Positions 51,504 to 59,358 of a stretch of 64,000 bases of DNA are shown here, one piece after another. Within the stretch, counting starts at the first letter, position 1. Each line of letters starts with the position of its first letter. The DNA is taken from positions 1 to 64,000 of the forward strand of contig JACRJI010000014.1 of assembly GCA_016235665.1 (NCBI GenBank). The letters are read 5' to 3'. The notes beneath the pieces were generated by a model, which worked only from the letters and a program-made list of their open reading frames with translations, searched no databases and was not told where the DNA came from. The translations under genes were made by a program, and so were the position numbers. Source of the stretch: a candidate division TA06 bacterium (lineage in GTDB: Bacteria > Edwardsbacteria > AC1 > EtOH8).

Positions 51504-51535
51504 AAGCGGAGGATGAAACGCCTCCCGGTTTTTGG
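51504..51535 (+). terminator. Hairpin with T-run before 6S RNA
   Basis: CGGAGG (51507-51512) pairs with CCTCCCG (51521-51527) with one bulge, followed by T5. It could end zapA transcripts or be a leader hairpin of the 6S precursor. Confidence 0.5.
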
Positions 51536-51550
51536 TATATTATTAGTTCT

Positions 51551-51745
51551 TTATTTCCCTGCGGTGTCCGTATCGATCGGATTATTTTTGAGCCAACACC
51601 TGTTCATTTAGGGCCTAAACCTTCGGGCGCGGTGTGCATGCCTCTCTTAATTGGGGGGAAGCCTTAACCGTCTGAGGCGGCACCATTTTTTGAATAGGTT
51701 CAAAATGTCCTTTCGACCGGCACAGGCGGGGAATTTTTATTTCCG
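51551..51745 (+). ncRNA. ssrS: 6S RNA
   Basis: This RNA mimics an open promoter and holds sigma-70 RNA polymerase in stationary phase. The closing stem is formed by TTCCCTGC (51555-51562) and GCGGGGAA (51726-51733). The conserved AAGCCTTAA lies at 51659-51667, preceded by a GTGTGCATGCCTCTC block like the E. coli GGTGAGCATGCTCGG segment. Length (about 190 bases) and position after zapA match the classic locus. The exact ends are estimated. Confidence 0.85.
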
Positions 51746-51765
51746 GGGACCACTAAGCGGGACCC

Positions 51766-51866
51766 TACCACGGAAACACCGAAATCATGCAGAACACGGA
51801 ACTAGATTAAATCAAAGGTTCAGGTGTTAAGATTAATAGATTCCGTCATTCCGTGTTTCAGTGGTA
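51766..51866. repeat. Class A dispersed inverted repeat, full
   Basis: TACCACGGAAACACCGAAAT at the left and ATTCCGTGTTTCAGTGGTA at the right, between 6S RNA and rny. Confidence 0.75.
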
Positions 51867-51970
51867 AGGTTTTGCGCAGAACTCTCAAACCACAACAAGA
51901 AATCATCACCTAGTTATCGACCGACCCGGATCCGTTACAAGGCCGGGAAACGTGAAAAGGAAAGGGAAAA

Positions 51971-53533
51971 ATGCTGATAGCACTATGGATAGCGATATCG
52001 CTGGTATGTCTGGGTCTGGGGTTCTTCTTCGGATACCTGCTGCACAAGAAAATGGGGGAAGCCAGGATCGGTGATGCCCAGAAGCTGGCAGAGAAGATGA
52101 TCAACGAGGCCCAGCGCGAAGCGGCCACCTACAAGAAGGAAGCCCAGGTTCAGACCAAGGAAGAATGGTACAAGCTCAAGAATAATTTTGAAAAAGAGAC
52201 CCAGAGCAAACGGAACGAGCTGAAGGACATCGAGAACCGGATACTGGAAAAGGAAAAGCAGAACGACCGTAAGGTGGACATCATCAGCCGCAAGGAGAAA
52301 GAGGTGGAGATCCGGGAGCGGGACCTGGTGGCCAAGGAGCGGGTGATACGGGCCAAGGACGAGCGGCTGACCATCATGATCGACGAGCAGAACGCCAAGC
52401 TGGAGCAGATCGCCGGACTGACCCAGGAGGAGGCCAAGAAACAGCTGATGCAGAATCTGGAGACCCAGGCCCGGCACGAGGCGGCCCAGCTGATCAAGAC
52501 CATCCGGGACGAGGCCCGTGATAACGCCGAAAAGGAGGCCAAGCAGATAATAGGGCTGGCCATCCAACGCTACTCCGGCGAGCACACCGCCGAGACCACG
52601 GTGTCTGTGGTGCCCCTGGCCTCGGACGAGATGAAGGGCCGGATCATCGGCCGGGAAGGCCGCAACATCAGGGCCTTTGAGGCCGCCACCGGGGTGGAAG
52701 TGCTGATAGACGACACTCCGGAAGCCATCGTGATCTCGGGCTTTGACCCGGTGCGCCGGGAAATAGCCCGGATCGGTATGGAAAAACTGATCTCTGACGG
52801 CCGGATCCAGCCGGCCCGGATAGAGGAAGTGATCGAGAAGGCCAAGATAGAGGTGGACCGCAGCATCCGGGAGGCCGGCGAGGGCCTGGCTTTGGAGGTC
52901 GGCGTGGCCGGCCTGCACCCCGAGCTGATGGTGCTTTTGGGCCGCCTGAAATACCGCACCAGCTACGGGCAGAACGTGCTTCAGCATTCCAAGGAAGTGG
53001 CCTTTTTGGCCAGCGTGATGGCCGGGGAGCTGGAACTGGACCAGTCCATAGCCAAGCGCTGCGGGCTGCTGCATGACATCGGAAAATCCGTTGACCACAA
53101 CATAGAGGGCACCCACACCCAGATCGGGATGGACCTGGCCAAGCGCTACGGCGAATCGGCAATGATCATCAATGCCATCGGGGCCCATCACGAGGACATC
53201 GAGGCCACCTCGCTGTACTCGGTGCTGATCGCGGCCGCCGACGCCATATCCGGCGCCCGGCCCGGGGCCAGAAGGGAATCGCTGGAGGCCTACGTCAAGC
53301 GGCTGGAGAAACTGGAGGAAGTGGCCTATTCCTTCAAGGGCATCAGCAAGGCTTACGCCATCCAGGCCGGCCGCGAGGTGAGGATAATGGTGATCCCCGA
53401 GGACGTCAACGACAACCGGGTCACCGAGATGGCCGGGGAGATCGCCCACAAGATAGAGCAGTCGTTGCAGTACCCGGGGCAGATCAAGGTCACCGTCATC
53501 CGCGAGACCCGCGGGGTGGGGTACGCTAAGTAA
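51971..53533 (+). CDS. rny: Ribonuclease Y
   Basis: This 520-residue membrane-anchored endoribonuclease starts RNA decay. It has one N-terminal membrane span (about 3-22), a long coiled coil (30-195), a KH domain (about 205-270, [22 protein letters not shown]) and an HD domain ([29 protein letters not shown]). Length and layout are standard. A purine-rich ribosome site precedes ATG 51971. rny followed by ymdB is a widely conserved pair. Confidence 0.95.
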   Translation: MLIALWIAISLVCLGLGFFFGYLLHKKMGEARIGDAQKLAEKMINEAQREAATYKKEAQVQTKEEWYKLKNNFEKETQSKRNELKDIENRILEKEKQNDRKVDIISRKEKEVEIRERDLVAKERVIRAKDERLTIMIDEQNAKLEQIAGLTQEEAKKQLMQNLETQARHEAAQLIKTIRDEARDNAEKEAKQIIGLAIQRYSGEHTAETTVSVVPLASDEMKGRIIGREGRNIRAFEAATGVEVLIDDTPEAIVISGFDPVRREIARIGMEKLISDGRIQPARIEEVIEKAKIEVDRSIREAGEGLALEVGVAGLHPELMVLLGRLKYRTSYGQNVLQHSKEVAFLASVMAGELELDQSIAKRCGLLHDIGKSVDHNIEGTHTQIGMDLAKRYGESAMIINAIGAHHEDIEATSLYSVLIAAADAISGARPGARRESLEAYVKRLEKLEEVAYSFKGISKAYAIQAGREVRIMVIPEDVNDNRVTEMAGEIAHKIEQSLQYPGQIKVTVIRETRGVGYAK

Positions 53534-53548
53534 CTAAGAGCAAATATG

Positions 53549-53610
53549 AGTAGTCAGTAGCCTGTATCCACTATACGGAATACAGTATACTGACTACTGA
53601 ATAGTGGATA
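53549..53610. repeat. Interleaved inverted repeats between rny and ymdB
   Basis: AGTAGTCAGT (53549-53558) pairs with ACTGACTACT (53589-53598), and TATCCACTAT (53565-53574) with ATAGTGGATA (53601-53610). The order a-b-a'-b' is that of a pseudoknot. Confidence 0.65.
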
Positions 53611-53625
53611 CCCATAAGTGCCTTC

Positions 53626-54402
53626 ATGAAAATACTATTCATCGGCGACATCATCGGGAGCCCGGGGCGGAGCGCGGTCAGGCACATCATGCCGGAGATC
53701 GTCAAGGAGCACGGGGTGGACTTCGTGATCGCCAACGGCGAGAACTCTGCGGCCGGCTTCGGGCTGACCGTGACCGTGGCCAAGGAGCTTTTTGCCCTGG
53801 GGATAGACGTGCTGACCACAGGCAATCACCTTTGGGACAAGAAGGAGATCATTCCCTTTCTCTCCAGCGAAAAGCGGATCCTGCGGCCGGCCAACTATCC
53901 CGACGGATCGGTGGGTTTCCCTTACGGAGTTTACAAGGCGGAGAACGGCACAAAAGTGGGCGTACTCAATCTCCTGGGCCGGGTGTTCCTGTCCACCACC
54001 GACTGTCCCTTTAAGGCGGCGGACAAGGCGCTGAAGGAGATCAAGAAGGAAACGGACATCGTGATCGTGGACATCCACGCCGAGGCCACCTCGGAGAAGA
54101 TCGCCATGGGCTGGTACCTTGACGGCCGGGTGTCCGCGGTCATCGGCACCCACACCCACGTGATGACGGCCGACGAGCGGATCCTGCCGCTGGGCACGGC
54201 CTACATCACCGATGCCGGGATGTGCGGGGGATTCGACGGCGTGATCGGGATGGAGAAGGAAGGGATCATCAAGCGCTTTTTGGACCAGATGCCTGCCAAG
54301 TTCGCCCCGGCCGAGGGGGACGTGAGGTTCAATGGAGTAGTGGTGGACGTGGACGAGAAGAACGGGAAGGCAAATAATATTATACGCACTAATAAAACCT
54401 AG
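53626..54402 (+). CDS. ymdB: YmdB-family metallophosphoesterase
   Basis: This 258-residue calcineurin-like phosphoesterase of the TIGR00282/YmdB type has metal-binding motifs GDIIGSPGR, NGENSAAGFG, GNHLWDKKE and THTHVMTAD. Known YmdB hydrolyses 2',3'-cyclic nucleotides and affects motility and biofilm choices. It directly follows rny as in Bacillus. No strong ribosome site before ATG 53626. The next gene (54419) is foreign in composition. Confidence 0.92.
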   Translation: MKILFIGDIIGSPGRSAVRHIMPEIVKEHGVDFVIANGENSAAGFGLTVTVAKELFALGIDVLTTGNHLWDKKEIIPFLSSEKRILRPANYPDGSVGFPYGVYKAENGTKVGVLNLLGRVFLSTTDCPFKAADKALKEIKKETDIVIVDIHAEATSEKIAMGWYLDGRVSAVIGTHTHVMTADERILPLGTAYITDAGMCGGFDGVIGMEKEGIIKRFLDQMPAKFAPAEGDVRFNGVVVDVDEKNGKANNIIRTNKT

Positions 54403-54418
54403 GCAAGGTAAGTATATA

Positions 54419-55102
54419 ATGGCTGAAGAAACAATAAAAGCACATTGCAATAAATGTGTTGGAATACGTAATCACAATATCCTTTTTTCCGAAAAGGAGC
54501 ACACTCAACAAAATGTTGATGATGACAGGGATGGAATTATAATTTGGTGGGAAGATAAATATGCATTAGTAAAATGTCTTGGTTGTGGCAATATAAGCCT
54601 TATGCACACGTCTTGGTTTTCCGAGGATTGTGACTATAACGGCAAGCCATATGAGAAAATTAATTATTATCCACCAGCGATATCAAAGCCCATTCCTAAA
54701 TGGATTAACGACCTCGATACCTTTTTAAATTCTGAAGAAACTCAAATTGCAGAACTACTTAAGGAAATATATGCAGCACTTTACAATGATTCAAAGCGTT
54801 TAGCAATCTTGGGAATTAGATCATTACTTGAACATGTAATGATAGCCAAAACAAGTGATCAAGGTTCGTTCAATAAAAACATTGATAGCTTTTATGAATT
54901 AGGGTATATAGCTTCAAAACAAAAAGATTTGATTATAAAAGCACTTGATGTTGGGCATGCAACAACTCATCGCTCTTTTGTGCCATGTGTTGATGACATA
55001 ATGACAACTCTAGGAATATGTGAAACGATAATTGAAATGATATATATTCATCCAAAGAAGATGGAAATCGTTTCAAAACGCATACCAAAGCGTAGTAAAT
55101 AA
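54419..55102 (+). CDS. DUF4145-type protein with zinc-ribbon-like N-terminus
   Basis: This 227-residue protein has two N-terminal Cys pairs (HCNKC near 10-14 and CLGCG near 53-57) that could form a zinc ribbon, then a helical DUF4145 domain (about 105-215, RLAILGIRSLLEHVMI, ALDVGHATTHRSF). DUF4145 often occurs next to or fused to restriction and other defence proteins, but can also occur alone. The gene is strikingly AT-rich and rich in Ile, Lys and Asn codons, unlike ymdB and folD on either side. It fits between them with 16- and 1-base gaps. Recent transfer into the operon is likely. Confidence 0.72.
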   Translation: MAEETIKAHCNKCVGIRNHNILFSEKEHTQQNVDDDRDGIIIWWEDKYALVKCLGCGNISLMHTSWFSEDCDYNGKPYEKINYYPPAISKPIPKWINDLDTFLNSEETQIAELLKEIYAALYNDSKRLAILGIRSLLEHVMIAKTSDQGSFNKNIDSFYELGYIASKQKDLIIKALDVGHATTHRSFVPCVDDIMTTLGICETIIEMIYIHPKKMEIVSKRIPKRSK

Positions 55103-55103
55103 T

Positions 55104-55970
55104 ATGGCTCAAATCATTGACGGTAAAATAATAGCGGCGGATATCCGCCAGGAAGTGAAAACCGAGGTCTCCGAGCTCAAGGCCCGCGGGACAGAGCCCC
55201 ATTTGGCCGTGATCATCGTGGGCAGCGACCCCGCCTCCCAGGTCTATGTCCGCAACAAGCACCAGGATTGCGAAGAAGTCGGTATTCGTTCCTCGGTCAT
55301 CGAACTGCCGGCGGACACCACACAGTCACAGCTGCTGGACAAGATCAAAGAACTCAACCAGGACAAGACCGTTCACGGCATCCTGGTGCAGTCGCCGCTG
55401 CCCAAGGGCTTGTCCGAGGAACAGGCCTTCCAGTCCATATCCCCGTCAAAGGATGTGGACTGTTTCCATCCCGAGAACGTGGGCCTGATGACCCTGGGGC
55501 GGCCACGCTTTTTGCCCTGCACCCCGGCCGGGGTGATAGAACTGCTGGTCCGCACCGGGATCGAGATATCGGGAAAATACATCGTGATCGTGGGCCGCTC
55601 CAACATCGTGGGCAAGCCGCTGGCCAACATGCTGCTGCAGAAGGCCAAAAACGGCAACGCCACGGTCACCGTCTGCCACACCGGCACCAAGGGACTGCCC
55701 TACTACACCAAGCAGGCCGACATAGTGATCGCGGCGGCCGGCAGCCCGGGGATGATCACCAGCAGCATGCTCAACAACAACTGCGTGGTGATAGACGTGG
55801 GGGTCAACCAGGTAAGCGACCCCAGCAGGAAGAGCGGGGTAAGACTGACCGGGGACGTGGATTTTGAGTCGGCCTCCAAGGTCGCCTCATACATCACGCC
55901 GGTGCCGGGCGGGGTGGGCCCGATGACCCGGGCCATGCTGCTGAAGAACACGGTGAAGGCGGCGACCTAA
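55104..55970 (+). CDS. folD: Methylenetetrahydrofolate dehydrogenase/cyclohydrolase
   Basis: This 288-residue bifunctional enzyme interconverts methylene-, methenyl- and formyl-tetrahydrofolate. Landmarks are YVRNKHQDCEEVGI (catalytic Lys region), GILVQSPLPKGLSEE, DVDCFHPENVG, PCTPAGVIELL and GRSNIVGKPLANMLL (NADP site), ending YITPVPGGVGPMTRAMLL. Normal length. Its ATG is one base after the stop of the DUF4145 gene. Confidence 0.96.
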   Translation: MAQIIDGKIIAADIRQEVKTEVSELKARGTEPHLAVIIVGSDPASQVYVRNKHQDCEEVGIRSSVIELPADTTQSQLLDKIKELNQDKTVHGILVQSPLPKGLSEEQAFQSISPSKDVDCFHPENVGLMTLGRPRFLPCTPAGVIELLVRTGIEISGKYIVIVGRSNIVGKPLANMLLQKAKNGNATVTVCHTGTKGLPYYTKQADIVIAAAGSPGMITSSMLNNNCVVIDVGVNQVSDPSRKSGVRLTGDVDFESASKVASYITPVPGGVGPMTRAMLLKNTVKAAT

Positions 55971-56044
55971 CCCATTCGACCGCGCTCAGGGCAGGCCCCA
56001 ACCCACTTTCGTATGCAACAATGAGCTGCTTCACTCATTGCAGG

Positions 56045-56067
56045 CTCTCCCCGATGCGGAGAGGGAG
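56045..56067. repeat. REP-like palindrome (CTCTCCCC-GATGCGG core)
   Basis: CTCTCCCCGATGCGGAGAGG forms a short hairpin; the same core as 41709-41730. A TCGACC/GCTCAGGG fragment of another family lies at about 55976-55995. Confidence 0.6.
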
Positions 56068-56082
56068 TGTTTAAAGAAATTC

Positions 56083-56107
56083 TACGTGTCTCTGCGTCTC
56101 TGTGGCA
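56083..56107. repeat. Class A half element
   Basis: CTACGTGTCTCTGCGTCTCT then GTGGCA, ending about five bases before ATG 56113. Confidence 0.6.
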
Positions 56108-56112
56108 AAAAT

Positions 56113-57870
56113 ATGAATGATGACAAACAAATAACCTCACCGGTTCCGGTTTTTAAGAAAAGCCATTTGATCCTCGTCCTAACTGCGCTGGCCCTGCTGG
56201 TGCTGGCGGTGTTCTCGCCCTGTATAAGCAATGGGTTCATAAATCTCGATGACAACAGCTACATTGTTGAAAACAGCCTGATCCGAAACATTTCACCGGC
56301 CAATATAAAAAGCTGGTTCAGCTCAGGGTATGAAGGCAATTATTACCCGTTGGTTCTCCTGGCTTACGCACTGGAATATAAGGTCAACGGGCCCGACCCC
56401 AAGGTCTACCACATAACCGGCATCATCCTGCACCTGCTGAATGTTTTTTTAGTCTTCGCGCTCTTTTTCTTGCTGCTGAAGAACGGTTGGACAGCCGGGA
56501 TCATCACGGCCTTATGGGCCGTCCATCCCTTGCGGGTGGAATCGGTGGCCTGGGCCGCCTCCCAGAAGGACCTTGTTTACACTTGCTTTGCCTTGCTGTC
56601 GCTGGTCACGTATCTCCGCTACAAGAATCAAGGATCGTTAAGAGACTATGCCGCTTCACTGTCCTTATTCCTGCTGGCTTGTTTTTCCAAGGGAATGGCG
56701 GTGGCACTGGTCCCGGTCCTATTCCTGGCGGACCACTTTCTTAGCAAGCCGTTCAGCCGAAGATCATGGCTGGAGAAAGCTCCGTATGCGGCCCTGGCAA
56801 TAGTCTTTGGAGTGATCTCATATCACGTCCAGGGCCAAAGCCAGTTCATTCAGACCAGCAGGCCTTTGACCGCCAATTTGCTGACGGCCGGTTACGGTTT
56901 CGTTTTCTATATCATAAAATTGACCGCTCCTTTCCGGCTTTCAGCCTTTCATCCCTACCCCGGAACGCCCCTGCCCTGGACCTTTTACCTGGCTTCGATC
57001 GCCAGCGTTTTGACGGTCATTGCTCTTTTAATATGGGGGCGCAGGAACAAGACGGTCTTCTTCGGGGGAATGTTCTATCTTGTAACAATATTGCCGGTGC
57101 TGCAGATCGTTCCGGTGGGCGGGTTTGCCGCAGCCGAGCGCTATTCGTATTTTGCCTCTTTGGGCCTGGTCTTCATCGCCGGGTCGTATCTGTATAAGAT
57201 GTTTCGGGGCGTATCCCGGCAGGTCATGGCCGCTGCCGTGATCCTCCTGGTCCTGATTACTACGGCGGAAGGCCTCGCCGCATACCAGCGCTGTTTTGTC
57301 TGGCGGAACAGCCTCACCCTTTGGAGCGATGCCATAAATAAATACCCCGGAGCCAACTCCTTTGCCCATAACCATCGGGGCAACGCTTACGATCTGCAAG
57401 GACGGAATGATCAGGCGGTGGACGATTTTACCAAGGCGGTGAACATTGATCCCCGGAACTTTGCAGCCTGGTACAACCGCAGTTGTGTATACCTGAAACT
57501 TAACCGGCCCGATGAGGCCATAGAAGATTGCTCCCGGGCCATCGTTCTTGATCCGGCATATGCCAAGGCTTACAGTAGCAGGGGCCTGGCCTACGGAATG
57601 AAGAAACAATACGATTCATCCCTGTCCGATCTGTCCCGGGCCATAACCCTTTCCCCGAAAGACCCGTTGTTCTACTATGACCGGGCCACTACCTACGGGC
57701 AAATGAAGAATTACCTTTTGGCCATCGCCGATTTCAGCCGGGCGATAGAACTTGACCCAGGCTATGGGCAGGCTTATTATTACCGGGGATATACATATTA
57801 TATGACGGGCGACCGCAGGCAGGCCGAGCAGGATGTGCAAAGGGCCAAGAGCCTAGGATTCATAAAGTGA
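56113..57870 (+). CDS. GT-C-like membrane protein with C-terminal TPRs
   Basis: This 585-residue protein has about ten membrane spans in the first 385 residues and four TPR units (about 410-575, for example NRGNAYDLQGRNDQAVDDF). The first external loop has NGFINLDDNSYIVEN, with an acidic pair typical of GT-C glycosyltransferases. The whole resembles bacterial relatives of TMTC O-mannosyltransferases. It may glycosylate secreted proteins such as those in this window; that is inference. The open frame begins at 56038, but that part is dispersed repeat; ATG 56113 (MNDDKQ) is preferred. Confidence 0.8.
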   Translation: MNDDKQITSPVPVFKKSHLILVLTALALLVLAVFSPCISNGFINLDDNSYIVENSLIRNISPANIKSWFSSGYEGNYYPLVLLAYALEYKVNGPDPKVYHITGIILHLLNVFLVFALFFLLLKNGWTAGIITALWAVHPLRVESVAWAASQKDLVYTCFALLSLVTYLRYKNQGSLRDYAASLSLFLLACFSKGMAVALVPVLFLADHFLSKPFSRRSWLEKAPYAALAIVFGVISYHVQGQSQFIQTSRPLTANLLTAGYGFVFYIIKLTAPFRLSAFHPYPGTPLPWTFYLASIASVLTVIALLIWGRRNKTVFFGGMFYLVTILPVLQIVPVGGFAAAERYSYFASLGLVFIAGSYLYKMFRGVSRQVMAAAVILLVLITTAEGLAAYQRCFVWRNSLTLWSDAINKYPGANSFAHNHRGNAYDLQGRNDQAVDDFTKAVNIDPRNFAAWYNRSCVYLKLNRPDEAIEDCSRAIVLDPAYAKAYSSRGLAYGMKKQYDSSLSDLSRAITLSPKDPLFYYDRATTYGQMKNYLLAIADFSRAIELDPGYGQAYYYRGYTYYMTGDRRQAEQDVQRAKSLGFIK

Positions 57871-57886
57871 GCTTTTATCAGAACAA

Positions 57887-59092
57887 ATGCCCGACGACAA
57901 ACAAATAATCCTTTCGGTCAGCCAGCTCAACGCCCAGGTGCGGCGGGTGCTGGAGTCCTCCATCCCCAGGCTGTGGGTCAAGGGCGAGGTCTCCAACATG
58001 ACGGCCCATTCCTCCGGCCATCTGTACTTCAGCTTAAAGGACAGCGGGGGGCAGGTGCGCTGCGTGATGTTCAAAACGGCCGCCCAGTCTTTGCTGCTTT
58101 TGCCCCAGGACGGGATGCAGTGCCTGGCCCTGGCTGATGTCACACTGTACGAGCGGGCCGGACAGTACCAGCTCAATGTCCAGCAGCTCCAAATAGCGGG
58201 GCAGGGCGAACTGGCGCTGGCCTTTGAGCGCTTAAAGAACAAGCTGTTCCAGGAAGGCCTGTTCGACCCGGAACACAAGCGGCCCATTCCCAAATATCCC
58301 ACGGCCATCGGACTGGTGACCTCGCCCACCGGGGCGGTTCTGCGGGACATCATCAAGGTGGTCAAACGCCGCTGGCCACTGTGCCAGCTGATCCTGAACC
58401 CGGTGCCGGTGCAGGGAGTGGGGGCCGGGGACAAGATCGCCCAGGCCATAGAACAATTCAACCGTTTCGGCCAGGTGCAGTTCCTGATAGTGGGCCGGGG
58501 CGGGGGCTCGGCCGAGGATCTGTGGGCCTTCAACGATGAGGCGGTGGCCCGGGCCATTTACAACTCAAAGATCCCGGTGATCTCAGCAGTAGGTCACGAG
58601 GTGGACTTCACCATCGCCGATTTCACGGCCGACCTCAGGGCGCCCACCCCTTCGGCCGCAGCCGAACTGGCGGTGCCCGATTTGGCCGAGGTACGCTCCG
58701 GCCTTTCCGACTCCGGTTCCCGGATGAAGAACGCCCTGCTGTGGCTGGCCTCCCAATATGAACAAAGGCTGAAAGCAGTTGGCCGCAGTTATGGTATGAT
58801 GAGGCTGGCCGACCTGATGGAGCAGAAATCGCAACAGCTGGACCGGACCCAGAAACAACTGGGCGCGGTCCTGGCCTGGCAGGTGGGATTATTGAAAACA
58901 AGACTGGACGGATTAAGCCAGTCGCTGGCGGCCCTCGGTCCCGGTTCGGTGCTGGCCCGGGGCTACAGCATCTGCCGCGACCAAAAGGGAATGGTGATCA
59001 AGGACTCAAAAACACTGAAACCGGAAGACAGCCTGACCGCAGAGTTTGCCAGGGGATGGGCTAAAACGAAAGTTAAGGAGACGGGCAGATGA
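57887..59092 (+). CDS. xseA: Exodeoxyribonuclease VII large subunit
   Basis: This 401-residue large subunit has an N-terminal OB fold (RLWVKGEVSNMTAHSSGHLYFSLKD), the catalytic core with IGLVTSPTGAVLRDI and GRGGGSAEDLWAFNDE, VGHEVDFTIADFTADLRAPTPSAAAE, and a C-terminal coiled coil. It digests single-stranded DNA from both ends. It overlaps xseB by four bases. Confidence 0.96.
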   Translation: MPDDKQIILSVSQLNAQVRRVLESSIPRLWVKGEVSNMTAHSSGHLYFSLKDSGGQVRCVMFKTAAQSLLLLPQDGMQCLALADVTLYERAGQYQLNVQQLQIAGQGELALAFERLKNKLFQEGLFDPEHKRPIPKYPTAIGLVTSPTGAVLRDIIKVVKRRWPLCQLILNPVPVQGVGAGDKIAQAIEQFNRFGQVQFLIVGRGGGSAEDLWAFNDEAVARAIYNSKIPVISAVGHEVDFTIADFTADLRAPTPSAAAELAVPDLAEVRSGLSDSGSRMKNALLWLASQYEQRLKAVGRSYGMMRLADLMEQKSQQLDRTQKQLGAVLAWQVGLLKTRLDGLSQSLAALGPGSVLARGYSICRDQKGMVIKDSKTLKPEDSLTAEFARGWAKTKVKETGR

Positions 59093-59358
59093 AAACCGCC
59101 AAAAAAAACCAGCCGAAAGACTTCAAGCTGGAAACAGCATTGAAGCGGCTGGAACAGATCGTGGAGAAACTGGAATCGGGTCAGGTGGAGATCGACCAGG
59201 CCCTGGGCCTGTACCAGGAGGGAATGGAACTGACGGGCCAGGCCAAGGCGGCATTGAACGAGGTGAATTTCAAGATCAAAAAACTTACCCTAAGCGGCCA
59301 GGGGGAATTTAAAACCGAAGCAATGAAATTGGAGGAGGGTCCCAATGACCAAGATTAA
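59089..59358 (+). CDS. xseB: Exodeoxyribonuclease VII small subunit
   Basis: This 89-residue helical partner of XseA has the family pattern FKLETALKRLEQIVEKLESGQVEIDQALGLYQEGMEL. ATG overlaps the xseA stop; the prenyl synthase start overlaps its own end by 14 bases, the usual xseA-xseB-ispA order. Confidence 0.95.
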   Translation: MKTAKKNQPKDFKLETALKRLEQIVEKLESGQVEIDQALGLYQEGMELTGQAKAALNEVNFKIKKLTLSGQGEFKTEAMKLEEGPNDQD

